Assembly (NCBI GenBank): GCA_045634005.1
Contig: JAZQZL010000050.1
Span: forward strand, 1 to 15,698
Direction of reading: 5' to 3'
DNA: 15,698 nt
DNA from: Flemingiibacterium sp045634005
GTDB taxonomy: Bacteria > Bacillota > Clostridia > Oscillospirales > CAG-272
A program made the translations under genes and the position numbers. A model generated the notes under the pieces. The model was given only the letters and a program-made list of their open reading frames with translations, was not told where the DNA came from and ran no database searches. Every line of letters starts with the position of its first letter. The stretch's first letter is position 1. Positions 5,824 through 13,797 of this stretch are shown here, in pieces.

Positions 5824-6458
5824 TATTTCATGTTGTGGGATTTGTAAAACTCCACGTACTGATACAGCATCTCCGCGGTAGTTTCGATGCCGAGGCGGGA
5901 GGAGTCGAGCGAGAGGTCGTAGTTGTCGATCTTGCCCCACTTCTGACCTGTGTAGTAATTGTAATAGTTAGCGCGGCGCTTATCGGTCTTTACGATAATA
6001 TCCTTCGCCTTATCGACGGTGATGTCATGAAGCTCGGCAACGTGCTGTGCCCTGAAATCGAGAGAAGCGTGAATAAACACCTTAACAAGATTCGGGTGAT
6101 CGCGAAGCACGTAATCCGCGCATCTGCCGATAAATACGGCGGGACCGTTGTCTGCAATCTCCTTGATGAGGTCGGACTGGGTGATAAAGAGCTTATCGTT
6201 TATAGGCATATCGAATGCGATATGCGCATTGCCTCCCCAGAAGGAGCTGCCCATAGCGAGCGTATAAAGAAGGCTGTTTGTTGCCTTTTCGTCTGCCTGA
6301 TCTGCGACGTGGTGAGCAAGACCGCTCTTTTCCGCGGCGAGCTTGATAAGCTCGTTATCGTAAAAGGGAATACCGAGCTTTGCGGCGAGCTCCTCACCTA
6401 TATGACGTCCTGCGCTGCCGTACTGTCTTCCGATTGTGATAATAAGATTAGAGTTCAT
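5823..6458 (-). CDS. Cytidylate-kinase-like family protein (AAK6-type P-loop kinase)
   Basis: This 211-residue protein belongs to the cytidylate-kinase-like family (Pfam Cytidylate_kin2), widespread in Clostridia as stand-alone P-loop proteins beside true Cmk. The N-terminal ITIGRQYGSAGRHIG segment (residues 7-21) is the family's P-loop. It is followed by FYDNELIKLAAEKSG, AVFIGRCADYVLRDHPNLVKVFIHA and a VDKAKDIIVKTDKRRANYYNYYTGQKWG lid region. Nucleoside monophosphate phosphorylation is plausible, but the real substrate of this group is not established. The start is well fixed by AGGAGG 7 bases upstream. Only 21 bases separate it from the hexosaminidase stop, so the two are co-transcribed. 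Confidence 0.88.
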   Translation of the reverse strand: MNSNLIITIGRQYGSAGRHIGEELAAKLGIPFYDNELIKLAAEKSGLAHHVADQADEKATNSLLYTLAMGSSFWGGNAHIAFDMPINDKLFITQSDLIKEIADNGPAVFIGRCADYVLRDHPNLVKVFIHASLDFRAQHVAELHDITVDKAKDIIVKTDKRRANYYNYYTGQKWGKIDNYDLSLDSSRLGIETTAEMLYQYVEFYKSHNMK

Positions 6459-6479
6459 ATTTAGCCTCCTTGAATTGTT

Positions 6480-8312
6480 TTATATATTGGGACCCACGAT
6501 CTGGTTCATCGGGGTGAAAACGTACATATTCTTTTTGAGTCTGGGTTCTTCGAGCTGCTCGATGACATCGAGCTTACCGTCAAGGTAATCGGTGAGCGTT
6601 TCGATAGCGGTGTCGATTCTTGCGCGAAGTCCTCCGTATCTTAAGTCGAACACTGACCAACCCATTGATTTATTATATTTGTGCCAGATTTTTTTGTGTT
6701 CCCTGTGAAGCGCTTCTGTTTGCTCCTTCAGTTGCGGCAACACCTCGTTTAAGAGCCGCTCAAGCTCTTTTCTGGCGCCTGCCTTGTATGCGGGGGCAAT
6801 CTTCTCGCCGACCTCGCATTTTGCCGCCAGATACTTGAAAACAAGCTCGGCGAAGGGATACACGTCGCTGTATGCATCTCCGTTGAAGGCGCGCATCTTC
6901 TCGGCACAGCGCACATAGTGCTCGCTCATAGGCTTTTCGTAAAGCTGAACGTCGTAAAGGCCCTCGAGCACGTCCTGCCAGAAAAGCGGTTTGCCGCGGA
7001 AGCTCTCCTCGTAGTCCGAGTAGTTTTCGTTGCCCTCGCAGGTATCGTAAAACTTACGAAGCTCGTAAAAGCCGTCAAAGTCTGCACCGGTGCAGGCTTC
7101 AAAGCGTGCGCGAAACTCACTTTGCGACAGTTCTCCACGGTAAACAAGCTCTGCCATATAGGAAAATCCGAGCAGATTTGTAACTACGGGGCACTCGCTG
7201 TTCCACACCGTCTGCATAACGTCGCGAACGCCTACCTTGCGGCAAGCGGCGATAGATTCGGTGCAGCTTTCCATCATCTTATCGTGATGCGGGAAGTGAC
7301 CGCTCCAGCTCCAGGTTGCGCCGGCGTAAATTATGTTTCTGTCAAGCTCGACACACTTTTTAAGCATATACTCGTCGCAGCCCGGCGCCTCGCCGTAGTG
7401 CCACATAACGAGCTCCATGTTTTTCGGTATTTTCGACTTGGTTTCATCGGATATAACGCAGTCCTTCGAGTAGTAGCGTCCGAGCTTATCGCTCGAGCGG
7501 AAATACATATCCACCCACATCATAGGCTTAAGCCCGTATTTATCGGTGATAGAGCAAAGCCTGCCCATATACTCGTTGAAGATGTCGATGGCGGGGACGT
7601 ATCCGTATTTATCGAGGAATTTGCCTCTGCCCATATCGTTGGCTTCGTCCATACCGATGTGTATACGCCTTGAGCGGAAGCACTCGGATGCGGTTTTTAT
7701 CATTTCCTCAACGAATTTAAACGTGGCTTCTTCTCTTGCCATAAGCACGGTCGTGGTGTCGCGCATAAGAGCCGCTTCGCTCCAGAAAAGGTAATGTCCC
7801 ATATGGCCGTAGCACTCGATGCAGGGAATCACCTCGATGCCGTATGTATAGGCGTAATCGTCGATCTCGCGAAGCTCATCCTTGGTGTATCTTGCGCGCA
7901 TATAGCCGAAATATTTATAATTTTCGAGGCTCATCTGATCCTCGGTGTAGAGCATCATCATACCGTAGCCCATAAGCGCGAGTCGGTCGATGATCCCCTT
8001 GACTGTATCGAGCTTATAGACTGCATTCTGCGATACGTCGATCATCGCGGACAGCTCGTTAAAGAAGGTGTCCTCGTTTATATCGAAGCTGCCGCCTGCT
8101 GCGTTTTCGCAGAGGATGCCGAGCTCGCGGAAAAACTGACATTTTTCGCGGTAGTAAATAACGGCACTTGCGCCATCGAGTGTTACTCCGATACGCTCGC
8201 CCTTCTCGGCGGTAACGGTTATTCCGTCGCCGCGGCAAAAGCCGAGAATATCAGAAAGACGCTCAATTCCGGCATCGAATTCTGCAGGTGTTTTGAAGTT
8301 GAGATTAAGCAT
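6480..8312 (-). CDS. Family 20 glycoside hydrolase (beta-N-acetylhexosaminidase type), intracellular
   Basis: GH20 enzymes remove terminal beta-linked N-acetylglucosamine or N-acetylgalactosamine by substrate-assisted catalysis, using an Asp-Glu pair. Here the pair is D222-E223 in RIHIGMDEAND, the expected HxGxDE motif. Barrel landmarks also fit: a LALMGYGMMMLYTEDQ strand (about 111-126), IEVIPCIECYGHMGHYLFW (about 159-177), KPMMWVDMYF and WSWSGHFPHHD. The first ~95 residues are a small non-catalytic domain, and the C-terminal ~150 are helical. There is no signal peptide, so it should act on imported oligosaccharides or recycled cell-wall sugars in the cytoplasm. The AAGGAG site (8327-8332) lies 14 bases from the ATG, longer than usual. 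It is the first gene of the operon with the kinase-like gene and degV. Substrate specificity cannot be read from sequence. Confidence 0.9.
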   Translation of the reverse strand: MLNLNFKTPAEFDAGIERLSDILGFCRGDGITVTAEKGERIGVTLDGASAVIYYREKCQFFRELGILCENAAGGSFDINEDTFFNELSAMIDVSQNAVYKLDTVKGIIDRLALMGYGMMMLYTEDQMSLENYKYFGYMRARYTKDELREIDDYAYTYGIEVIPCIECYGHMGHYLFWSEAALMRDTTTVLMAREEATFKFVEEMIKTASECFRSRRIHIGMDEANDMGRGKFLDKYGYVPAIDIFNEYMGRLCSITDKYGLKPMMWVDMYFRSSDKLGRYYSKDCVISDETKSKIPKNMELVMWHYGEAPGCDEYMLKKCVELDRNIIYAGATWSWSGHFPHHDKMMESCTESIAACRKVGVRDVMQTVWNSECPVVTNLLGFSYMAELVYRGELSQSEFRARFEACTGADFDGFYELRKFYDTCEGNENYSDYEESFRGKPLFWQDVLEGLYDVQLYEKPMSEHYVRCAEKMRAFNGDAYSDVYPFAELVFKYLAAKCEVGEKIAPAYKAGARKELERLLNEVLPQLKEQTEALHREHKKIWHKYNKSMGWSVFDLRYGGLRARIDTAIETLTDYLDGKLDVIEQLEEPRLKKNMYVFTPMNQIVGPNI

Positions 8313-8350
8313 GGTGGTGAAAGGTTCTCCTTGAGAGTATTACTGATATT

Positions 8351-8379
8351 ATTATACACTATTTTTTAGCAAATTGCAA
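8351..8379 (-). promoter_or_regulatory. Promoter of the GH20-kinase-degV operon
   Basis: On the minus strand TTGCAA (8374-8379), 17 bases, then TATAAT (8351-8356). The start of transcription would fall just before the AAGGAG site of the GH20 gene. It is divergent from the promoter at 8515-8543. The 135 bases between them are GC-rich with small hairpins (for example CACC-AAC-GGGTG near 8420) but no gene. Confidence 0.8.
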
Positions 8380-8514
8380 GAGGTTTTGGTGATTTTTTGT
8401 AAACTCACGCACGCGCGAACACCAACGGGTGTCTGCTCGCGGGGGACAATTTCGCCGCCTTTGGCGACTCGTGGACGGCACCTTGCGCGAAAGTGTACGC
8501 GTCAAAACACCCCC

Positions 8515-8543
8515 TTGACAAACCCGCGCGTATGCGTTATAAT
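8515..8543 (+). promoter_or_regulatory. Perfect consensus promoter for the M23 gene (and lepA)
   Basis: TTGACA (8515-8520), a 17-base spacer and TATAAT (8538-8543) match the housekeeping sigma consensus at all twelve positions. It lies 44 bases before the TTG start of the secreted M23 protein. The next gene, lepA, follows that gene by only 32 bases, so both are probably transcribed from here. Confidence 0.92.
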
Positions 8544-8587
8544 AATATATTATAATAGCATAATTATGCATAGAGGTAGGAATAGAA

Positions 8588-9754
8588 TTGTCAAGAAAAA
8601 TACTCTGCCTTTTAGCGGCGCTGCTGGCGGCGGTGCTTATCGCATCTTCGGGCACTGTATCCTTTGCGGCGACGGCAAGCTCGGAGCTTGCCGCACTCGA
8701 GGACAGGCTTTCGGCGGCTACCGCATCGCGCAAGGCGGCGGAAAACGCCGTCAAGACCGCCGAAACGGGATACGCAGACGCGCTTGCTACCAAAAAGGCC
8801 ATAGACAATAAAATATACGCGCTCGACGTAGAGATCGAAGCGCTTGTCGAGCTTATCGACGGCTACAATAAGCAGATCGAGCAGAAAACTGCCGCTATAG
8901 CCGATGAGAACGTAAAGCTCGAGGCGGCGTATCAGACCGTGCGTCAGCGTATACGCGCAAAGCACGAGGACGGCGGCATCGATTTTCTTTCCGTTGTATT
9001 CGAGGCGAACGGGCTTGTCGAGCTGTTCGCTACCGTGGACAGATTTTTGTGTATGCTCGATTACGACACGCGTCTTCTCGGAGAGTATAATTCTTCGATA
9101 ACGGCACTTGAAAAAATGCGTGCAGAGCTTAACGCTGCAACGGACGATCTAAACTCGCAGATGGCGGCACTTGAGGTGCGGCGCACTGAGCTTGATTCGG
9201 ATCTTGCCGCGGCAAAGCGGCTTATTGCGACGAGCGAGAACAAGCTTGCAAGTGCAGAGAAGGACCTTGCGGCGATCGAAGAAGAGGAGGCACGCTATTC
9301 AAAACAGCGTGAAGCGCTTCTCGCCGAGCTTGCAAAGCAGAGTAACCAAAAGTACGTGGGCGGCGAATTTATGTGGCCGCTTCCGCAAAGCTACACTCGT
9401 GTATCGAGCGGATTCGGTTACCGAATCCACCCCGTGACGGGCAAGCCGCAGCATCATAACGGTATCGACATTCCCGCGCCGTACGGCACGGAGATATACG
9501 CCGTCAACGACGGCACGGTCGTCGAGTGCTCGTACAACTACGCCGACGGATATTACATCACTGTGAGTCACGGCGGCGGTATCGCATCGTTCTATTCGCA
9601 CATCTCGCGCTCACGCGTCAGCGTCGGTGACAAGGTAACGCGCGGACAGGTCATCGCGAACGTCGGCACGTCGGGATACACGACGGGCGCGCATCTCAAC
9701 CTTAACGTGTATGAGAACAACGTCGCCGTTGATCCAATGAAGTATTTCAAGTAA
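8588..9754 (+). CDS. Secreted coiled-coil M23 (EnvC/LytM-like) protein with degenerate second zinc motif
   Basis: This 388-residue exported protein has a signal peptide (MSRKILCLLAALLAAVLIAS, cleavage likely after VSFA near 27), a long Ala/Glu/Lys-rich coiled coil (about 30-250) and a C-terminal M23/LytM domain (about 260-388). This is the layout of EnvC- and CwlO-type cell-wall hydrolases or hydrolase activators. The HxxxD zinc motif is intact (H290, D294 in HHNGIDI) and YSHIS is present. The HxH motif, normally GxHLHF, reads GAHLNL (H369, N371), so a zinc ligand is replaced by Asn. This suggests a non-catalytic activator role rather than an endopeptidase. The start is TTG, with GGTAGG about 9 bases upstream and the signal peptide beginning directly there; no ATG fits. 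It is followed closely by lepA. Confidence 0.9.
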   Translation: MSRKILCLLAALLAAVLIASSGTVSFAATASSELAALEDRLSAATASRKAAENAVKTAETGYADALATKKAIDNKIYALDVEIEALVELIDGYNKQIEQKTAAIADENVKLEAAYQTVRQRIRAKHEDGGIDFLSVVFEANGLVELFATVDRFLCMLDYDTRLLGEYNSSITALEKMRAELNAATDDLNSQMAALEVRRTELDSDLAAAKRLIATSENKLASAEKDLAAIEEEEARYSKQREALLAELAKQSNQKYVGGEFMWPLPQSYTRVSSGFGYRIHPVTGKPQHHNGIDIPAPYGTEIYAVNDGTVVECSYNYADGYYITVSHGGGIASFYSHISRSRVSVGDKVTRGQVIANVGTSGYTTGAHLNLNVYENNVAVDPMKYFK

Positions 9755-9786
9755 ACAATCACCCTTTTCAAGAAAGGACAAATACA

Positions 9787-11604
9787 ATGCCAACAGAAAG
9801 ACAGAAAAAGATACGCAACTTCTCAATAATCGCGCATATCGACCACGGTAAGTCAACGCTTGCCGACCGTATTCTCGAATATACCCGTACGGTAGCAACG
9901 CGCGATATGGAAGCACAGCTTCTTGATAATATGGATCTCGAGCGTGAGCGCGGCATTACGATAAAGGCGCGCGCAGTAAAGCTTGATTACCACGCACCCG
10001 ACGGAGAGGTGTACGCGCTCAACCTTATAGATACTCCCGGCCACGTCGACTTCGGTTACGAGGTATCGCGCTCGCTCAACGCATGCGAGGGTGCTTTGCT
10101 TATCGTTGACTCGACGCAGGGCGTTGAGGCGCAGACGCTTGCGAATGCGTAACTCGCTATCGACAACAACCTTGAGATAGTTCCCGTTATAAACAAGATC
10201 GACCTTCCGAGCGCGGACGTTGAAAAGGTTCGCGGCGAGATCGAGGACATCATCGGTATTCCTGCCGAGGATTGCCCGGCGGTTTCCGCGAAGGTGGGAC
10301 TCAACATCGATCAGGTTCTTGACAAGATAATCTCTGACATTCCGTGTCCCGACGGTGATGAGGATGCGCCGCTTCGCGCGCTTATCTTCGACTCGTACTA
10401 CGACAGCTATCTCGGCGTCGTCGTTAATATGCGAATCGTCGAGGGTACGCTCCGTGCCGGCGACCGCATCCGTCTTATGAGCACGGGCGCAGAGTTCGAC
10501 ATCGTAGACGTCGGATATATGGACGCGTTCGGTCTTAAGTCCGGCGAATTTCTCGCGGCAGGCGACGTTGGCTACTTTACCGCGAGCATTAAGTCTGTCG
10601 GCGACACGCAGGTCGGCGATACCGTAACCCTCGCGGCAAATCCCGCGAGCGAGCCGCTTCCCGGATTTAAGGAGGCGCGCCCGATGGTTTACGCGGGTAT
10701 CTATCCTGCGGACGGCGCACGCTACGGCGACCTCAAGGACGCGCTTGAGAAGCTTCAGCTTAACGATGCGGCTCTCACCTTCGAGCCCGAAACCTCTGCG
10801 GCACTCGGATTCGGCTTCCGCTGCGGCTTCCTCGGACTTCTCCATATGGAGATTATCGAGGAGCGACTTGAGAGAGAGTTTAACCTCGACCTCATCACCA
10901 CCGCGCCGAGCGTTATCTACAACATTGACCTTAAATCCGGCGAGCAGATACGTATCGACAACCCGTCGAACTATCCGTCTCCCGACGAGATAGAAACGGC
11001 ATACGAGCCTATGGTAAAGGCATCTATAATCACGCCGCCCGAATACGTCGGAGGACTTATGGAGCTTTGTCAGGACCGTCGCGGTGAGTTCATAAATATG
11101 ACCTACATCGACACCGACCGCGCAGAGCTTCACTACAATCTGCCGCTCAACGAGATAATCTACGATTTCTTTGATGCATTAAAGTCGCGCTCGAAGGGCT
11201 ACGCGTCGCTCGATTACGAGCTTAATCAGTACGTGCCCTCGAAGCTTGTAAAGCTTGACATACTCTTAAACGGAGACATCGTGGACGCGCTTTCGTTTAT
11301 CGTACACGAGGAGAAGGCGTACGCGCGTGCAAGACGTATCTGTGAGAAACTCAAGGACAACATACCGCGCCAGCTCTTTGAGGTGCCGATTCAGGCGGCG
11401 ATAGGCGGTAAGGTAATCGCACGCGAAACCGTAAAGGCGATGCGCAAGGACGTCCTTGCGAAGTGCTACGGCGGTGACATCACCCGTAAGAAGAAGCTGC
11501 TTGAAAAGCAGAAAGAGGGTAAGAAGAAGATGCGCCAGCTCGGTAGCGTTGAGGTTTCGCCCGAGGCATTTATGGCGGTTCTCAAGCTCTCTGACGAGGA
11601 TTAA
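9787..11604 (+). pseudogene. lepA: lepA (elongation factor 4) interrupted by an in-frame TAA
   Basis: LepA is a ribosome-bound GTPase that acts in translation. The reading frame from the ATG at 9787 to the TAA at 11602 spans 606 codons, the usual LepA length, and is clearly LepA throughout: P-loop AHIDHGKST (16-24), RGITIKA, DTPGH (82-86), NKID (136-139), VEGTLRAGD, and a C-terminal KKLLEKQKEGKKKMRQLGSVE. Codon 122 (10150-10152) is TAA, at the position where LepA proteins have Tyr in ANVYLAID. The frame continues unchanged after it, so a single substitution (TAC or TAT to TAA) explains it. The stop falls between G3 and G4, so neither half can be a working GTPase. The lesion could be a real recent mutation, a readthrough site or a base-calling error. 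TAA serves as an ordinary stop for other genes here. AAAGGA lies before the start, and the gene probably shares the promoter at 8515. Confidence 0.93.
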
Positions 11605-11891
11605 AATTTCTGCATTTTAAATGCAACTGTAATGACTTTTATGAGCGTGTAACGCTCGTGTATGCTCGCGGCGGTCCGCCGCCGCGAGGTCGGGTAGGCG
11701 CTGCGCTCAAACGCCGCTCCGCCCTCCCTGACACCCCACCCGGCTCGGCTGGCGAGGATTACGTATATATTGCGCAACAAGCTTGGTTATACCTATTATA
11801 GACACGCAGCAGCCGAGTGACCGTGCAACGGTCACGAGTTAAGATACAAACGCTTTAAGTAAACCAATCACTCTATAACAAGAGGAAAAAT
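11605..11891 (+). other. Intergenic hairpin-rich region between lepA and hemW
   Basis: No gene is visible in these 287 bases. The clearest structure is a perfect 10-bp stem, CTCGCGGCGG (11665-11674) with CCGCCGCGAG (11679-11688), with a 4-base loop. Smaller ones are GAGCGT-GTA-ACGCTC just before it and GTGACCG-TGCAA-CGGTCAC near 11817-11835. None has a T-run, so factor-independent termination of lepA is not evident. A weak promoter candidate for hemW is TTGCGC (11770-11775), 18 bases, TATTAT (11794-11799). Confidence 0.45.
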
Positions 11892-13148
11892 ATGCAAAAG
11901 AAGAAGCTTGGACTTTACGTCCACATTCCATTCTGCCACGCCAAGTGCGCATACTGCGATTTCTACTCGCAGTCGGGCGCAACGGATGAGCTTATGCAGC
12001 GGTACGCCGATGCACTCCTTTTACAGATGGAGGACTATTCGGCTGCGGCACGCGGGCATACCGTTGATACCGTGTTTATCGGCGGCGGTACGCCGACGGC
12101 ACTTCCCGTTGATACGATGTGTCAGATAATATCGGGCATCAAGCGCAACTTTAATCTGGCGCGCGGAGCGGAATTTACAATAGAGGCAAATCCTGCAACG
12201 GTGAGCCTTGCATCCCTTAAAAAATACAGAAAAATGGGCGTTAACCGACTGAGCATCGGACTTCAAAGCGCGCAGGCGGACGAGCTTGCGGCACTCTCGC
12301 GTATACACACGCTTGAGGACTTCGAGGCGAGCTACAAGGCGGCGCGTCAGGCGGGATTCGACAACGTAAGCGTTGATATTATGTACGGCATACCGCTTCA
12401 GACCGCGGAGTCGTTCGCGCGTACGCTCGATTACGTCAGCGCGATAGGTCCCGAGCACATCTCCGTGTACGGACTCAAGATAGAGGAGGGCACGCCGTTC
12501 GCGCGCCTTCGCGACACGCTGATACTGCCCGACGAGGACACCGAGGCGGATATGTATCTCGACTGCATACTGAGTCTTGCGGCGAGAGGGTACAGACAGT
12601 ACGAAATATCGAATTTCGCAAAGCCGGGGCGTGAATGCCGCCACAACTTAAAATATTGGAATGCCGAGGAGTATCTCGGACTCGGATGCGCGGCGCATTC
12701 ATATTTCAACAATATGCGCTTCTCTATGAAGCGGGATATGATGCTTTACATTGATTCAATGGAGGCGGATATGACGAGGGGCGGTATGCTCACAGGCGAC
12801 GGTATCTTTATGGAGGAGCAGCACCTCAAAAAGGCGCAGCCCGTCGACGAGATGTATTCGCTCTCGCCAAACGAGCGTATAGGCGAGTATATTATGCTTC
12901 GGCTGAGGCTTAATGCGGGCATCTCCTCGATGGAGTTTCAGGCGCGCTTCGGGCTTAACTTCGATGCGATGTACGGCAGACGCTTACAGCTCTACATCGA
13001 CAACGGCTTTATGGTCTACGACGGCGACAGATACTTCTTTACTCCCAAGGGTATGTACGTATCAAACTACATCCTCTCGACGATACTTGATTTTGATAAG
13101 GAAAGCCGCATAGTCGGCGGTATCGCCGACGGCAGCGACAAGGCGTAG
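11892..13148 (+). CDS. hemW: HemW-type radical SAM protein (heme chaperone family)
   Basis: HemW proteins resemble oxygen-independent coproporphyrinogen III oxidase (HemN) but act as heme-binding radical SAM proteins; many are misannotated as HemN. The 418-residue product opens with LGLYVHIPFCHAKCAYCDF, whose C15, C19 and C22 form the CxxxCxxC 4Fe-4S motif. Next comes DTVFIGGGTPTALP (the GGGTP SAM-binding motif), EANPATVS, VNRLSIGLQSAQ, VDIMYGIPLQT and, after the barrel, YEISNFAKPGRECRHNLKYW, which is diagnostic for HemW. The C-terminal domain is the usual winged-helix HemN_C region (about 300-400). The length is slightly above the common ~380, owing to an insertion near 300 and a short tail. 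AAGAGG precedes the ATG. It stands alone; no other heme genes are in view. Confidence 0.93.
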   Translation: MQKKKLGLYVHIPFCHAKCAYCDFYSQSGATDELMQRYADALLLQMEDYSAAARGHTVDTVFIGGGTPTALPVDTMCQIISGIKRNFNLARGAEFTIEANPATVSLASLKKYRKMGVNRLSIGLQSAQADELAALSRIHTLEDFEASYKAARQAGFDNVSVDIMYGIPLQTAESFARTLDYVSAIGPEHISVYGLKIEEGTPFARLRDTLILPDEDTEADMYLDCILSLAARGYRQYEISNFAKPGRECRHNLKYWNAEEYLGLGCAAHSYFNNMRFSMKRDMMLYIDSMEADMTRGGMLTGDGIFMEEQHLKKAQPVDEMYSLSPNERIGEYIMLRLRLNAGISSMEFQARFGLNFDAMYGRRLQLYIDNGFMVYDGDRYFFTPKGMYVSNYILSTILDFDKESRIVGGIADGSDKA

Positions 13149-13160
13149 AGAGTGCGGCGA

Positions 13161-13758
13161 GGAGAACGCGACTTTCTTGAAAGAAAGCCTGGCAAAGAAC
13201 TTCATACAACGCTGCGCTCATATTTTGTTTGCGAAATCAGAGGCGAAATTTAGCGCTCTCGGTCACACACAGCGCTCCGAACGACGTGCACCGCGCTCTC
13301 GGTATCCAGGGACCTCGTCGGCACCCGTGCCGACACCCCGGAAACCGGCTTGCGGTTACCGCTCGTCTTGCGACATTTTAGAGCGAGTGGGTGGCGCATT
13401 CGCTTCGCTGTGCGCCGAAAGTAGCGCTCTTCGCGCACGAACGCTCTGCGCCGAGCGTAGCGACGGCGCCCTACCGCTTGGCTAAATTGGCGCGCAGCGA
13501 AGCGTCCGCGCAGGGTTGCCACTCCTGACGTAATTTCACCATCGTACGGTGACCGTTAAATGGTCGTTGGGGTGTCGGGACGGGTGCCGACGAGGTCCCC
13601 AACTGCCCGTGGCGCGGTGCACGATGCTCGAAGCGTTGTGTGCCTACCGAGAGCATCAAACTTCGACCTTGCATTCGCTGACAAGATGTGATGGCGAAGC
13701 CAAATTGAAGTTTTTGCGGAGCTTTTTACAAAAAGCGATCGTTTCCCCTCGTATCCCC
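13161..13758. repeat. Foldback element, copy 1 (598 bp, non-coding)
   Basis: This fills almost the whole gap between hemW and the M20 peptidase. It starts with GGAGAACGCG and ends in CGTATCCCC. The ends are imperfect terminal inverted repeats, each with its own small palindrome (13172-13187 and 13721-13736). Inside, a 31-base arm (13309-13339) is repeated inverted at 13569-13599 with one mismatch. GTGCACCGCGC (13286-13296) has its exact complement at 13612-13622, and a further stem pairs 13393-13416 with 13489-13511. The whole element can fold into one long cruciform around a non-palindromic centre (13417-13488). Frames in it are short, overlap on both strands and resemble nothing, so I see no gene. 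A second copy lies at 15079-15546. Confidence 0.85.
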
Positions 13759-13797
13759 AACTATAACACAGTAAACAAATTTTAAGGAGAAAATACA

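Noticed and set aside
5820..6464. Long open frame of 214 codons on the plus strand opposite the kinase-like gene
   Set aside because: It mirrors the minus-strand gene exactly, lacks a ribosome binding site and has no recognisable domain; the minus-strand product is a clear family member.
10150..10152. Recoded stop codon or altered genetic code in lepA
   Set aside because: TAA ends other clear genes in the window, such as the M23 gene, so reassignment is unlikely. Local readthrough cannot be excluded but nothing in the sequence supports it.
9853..11133. 426-codon minus-strand frame opposite lepA
   Set aside because: It is a shadow caused by the codon bias of lepA: low-complexity Arg/Val-rich translation with no start signals. 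The plus strand is unmistakably LepA.
13177..13785. Short frames on both strands within foldback copy 1 as possible small proteins or a transposase remnant
   Set aside because: They are not conserved in frame in copy 2, they overlap on both strands, and the sequence symmetry explains their openness. No transposase motif was found.
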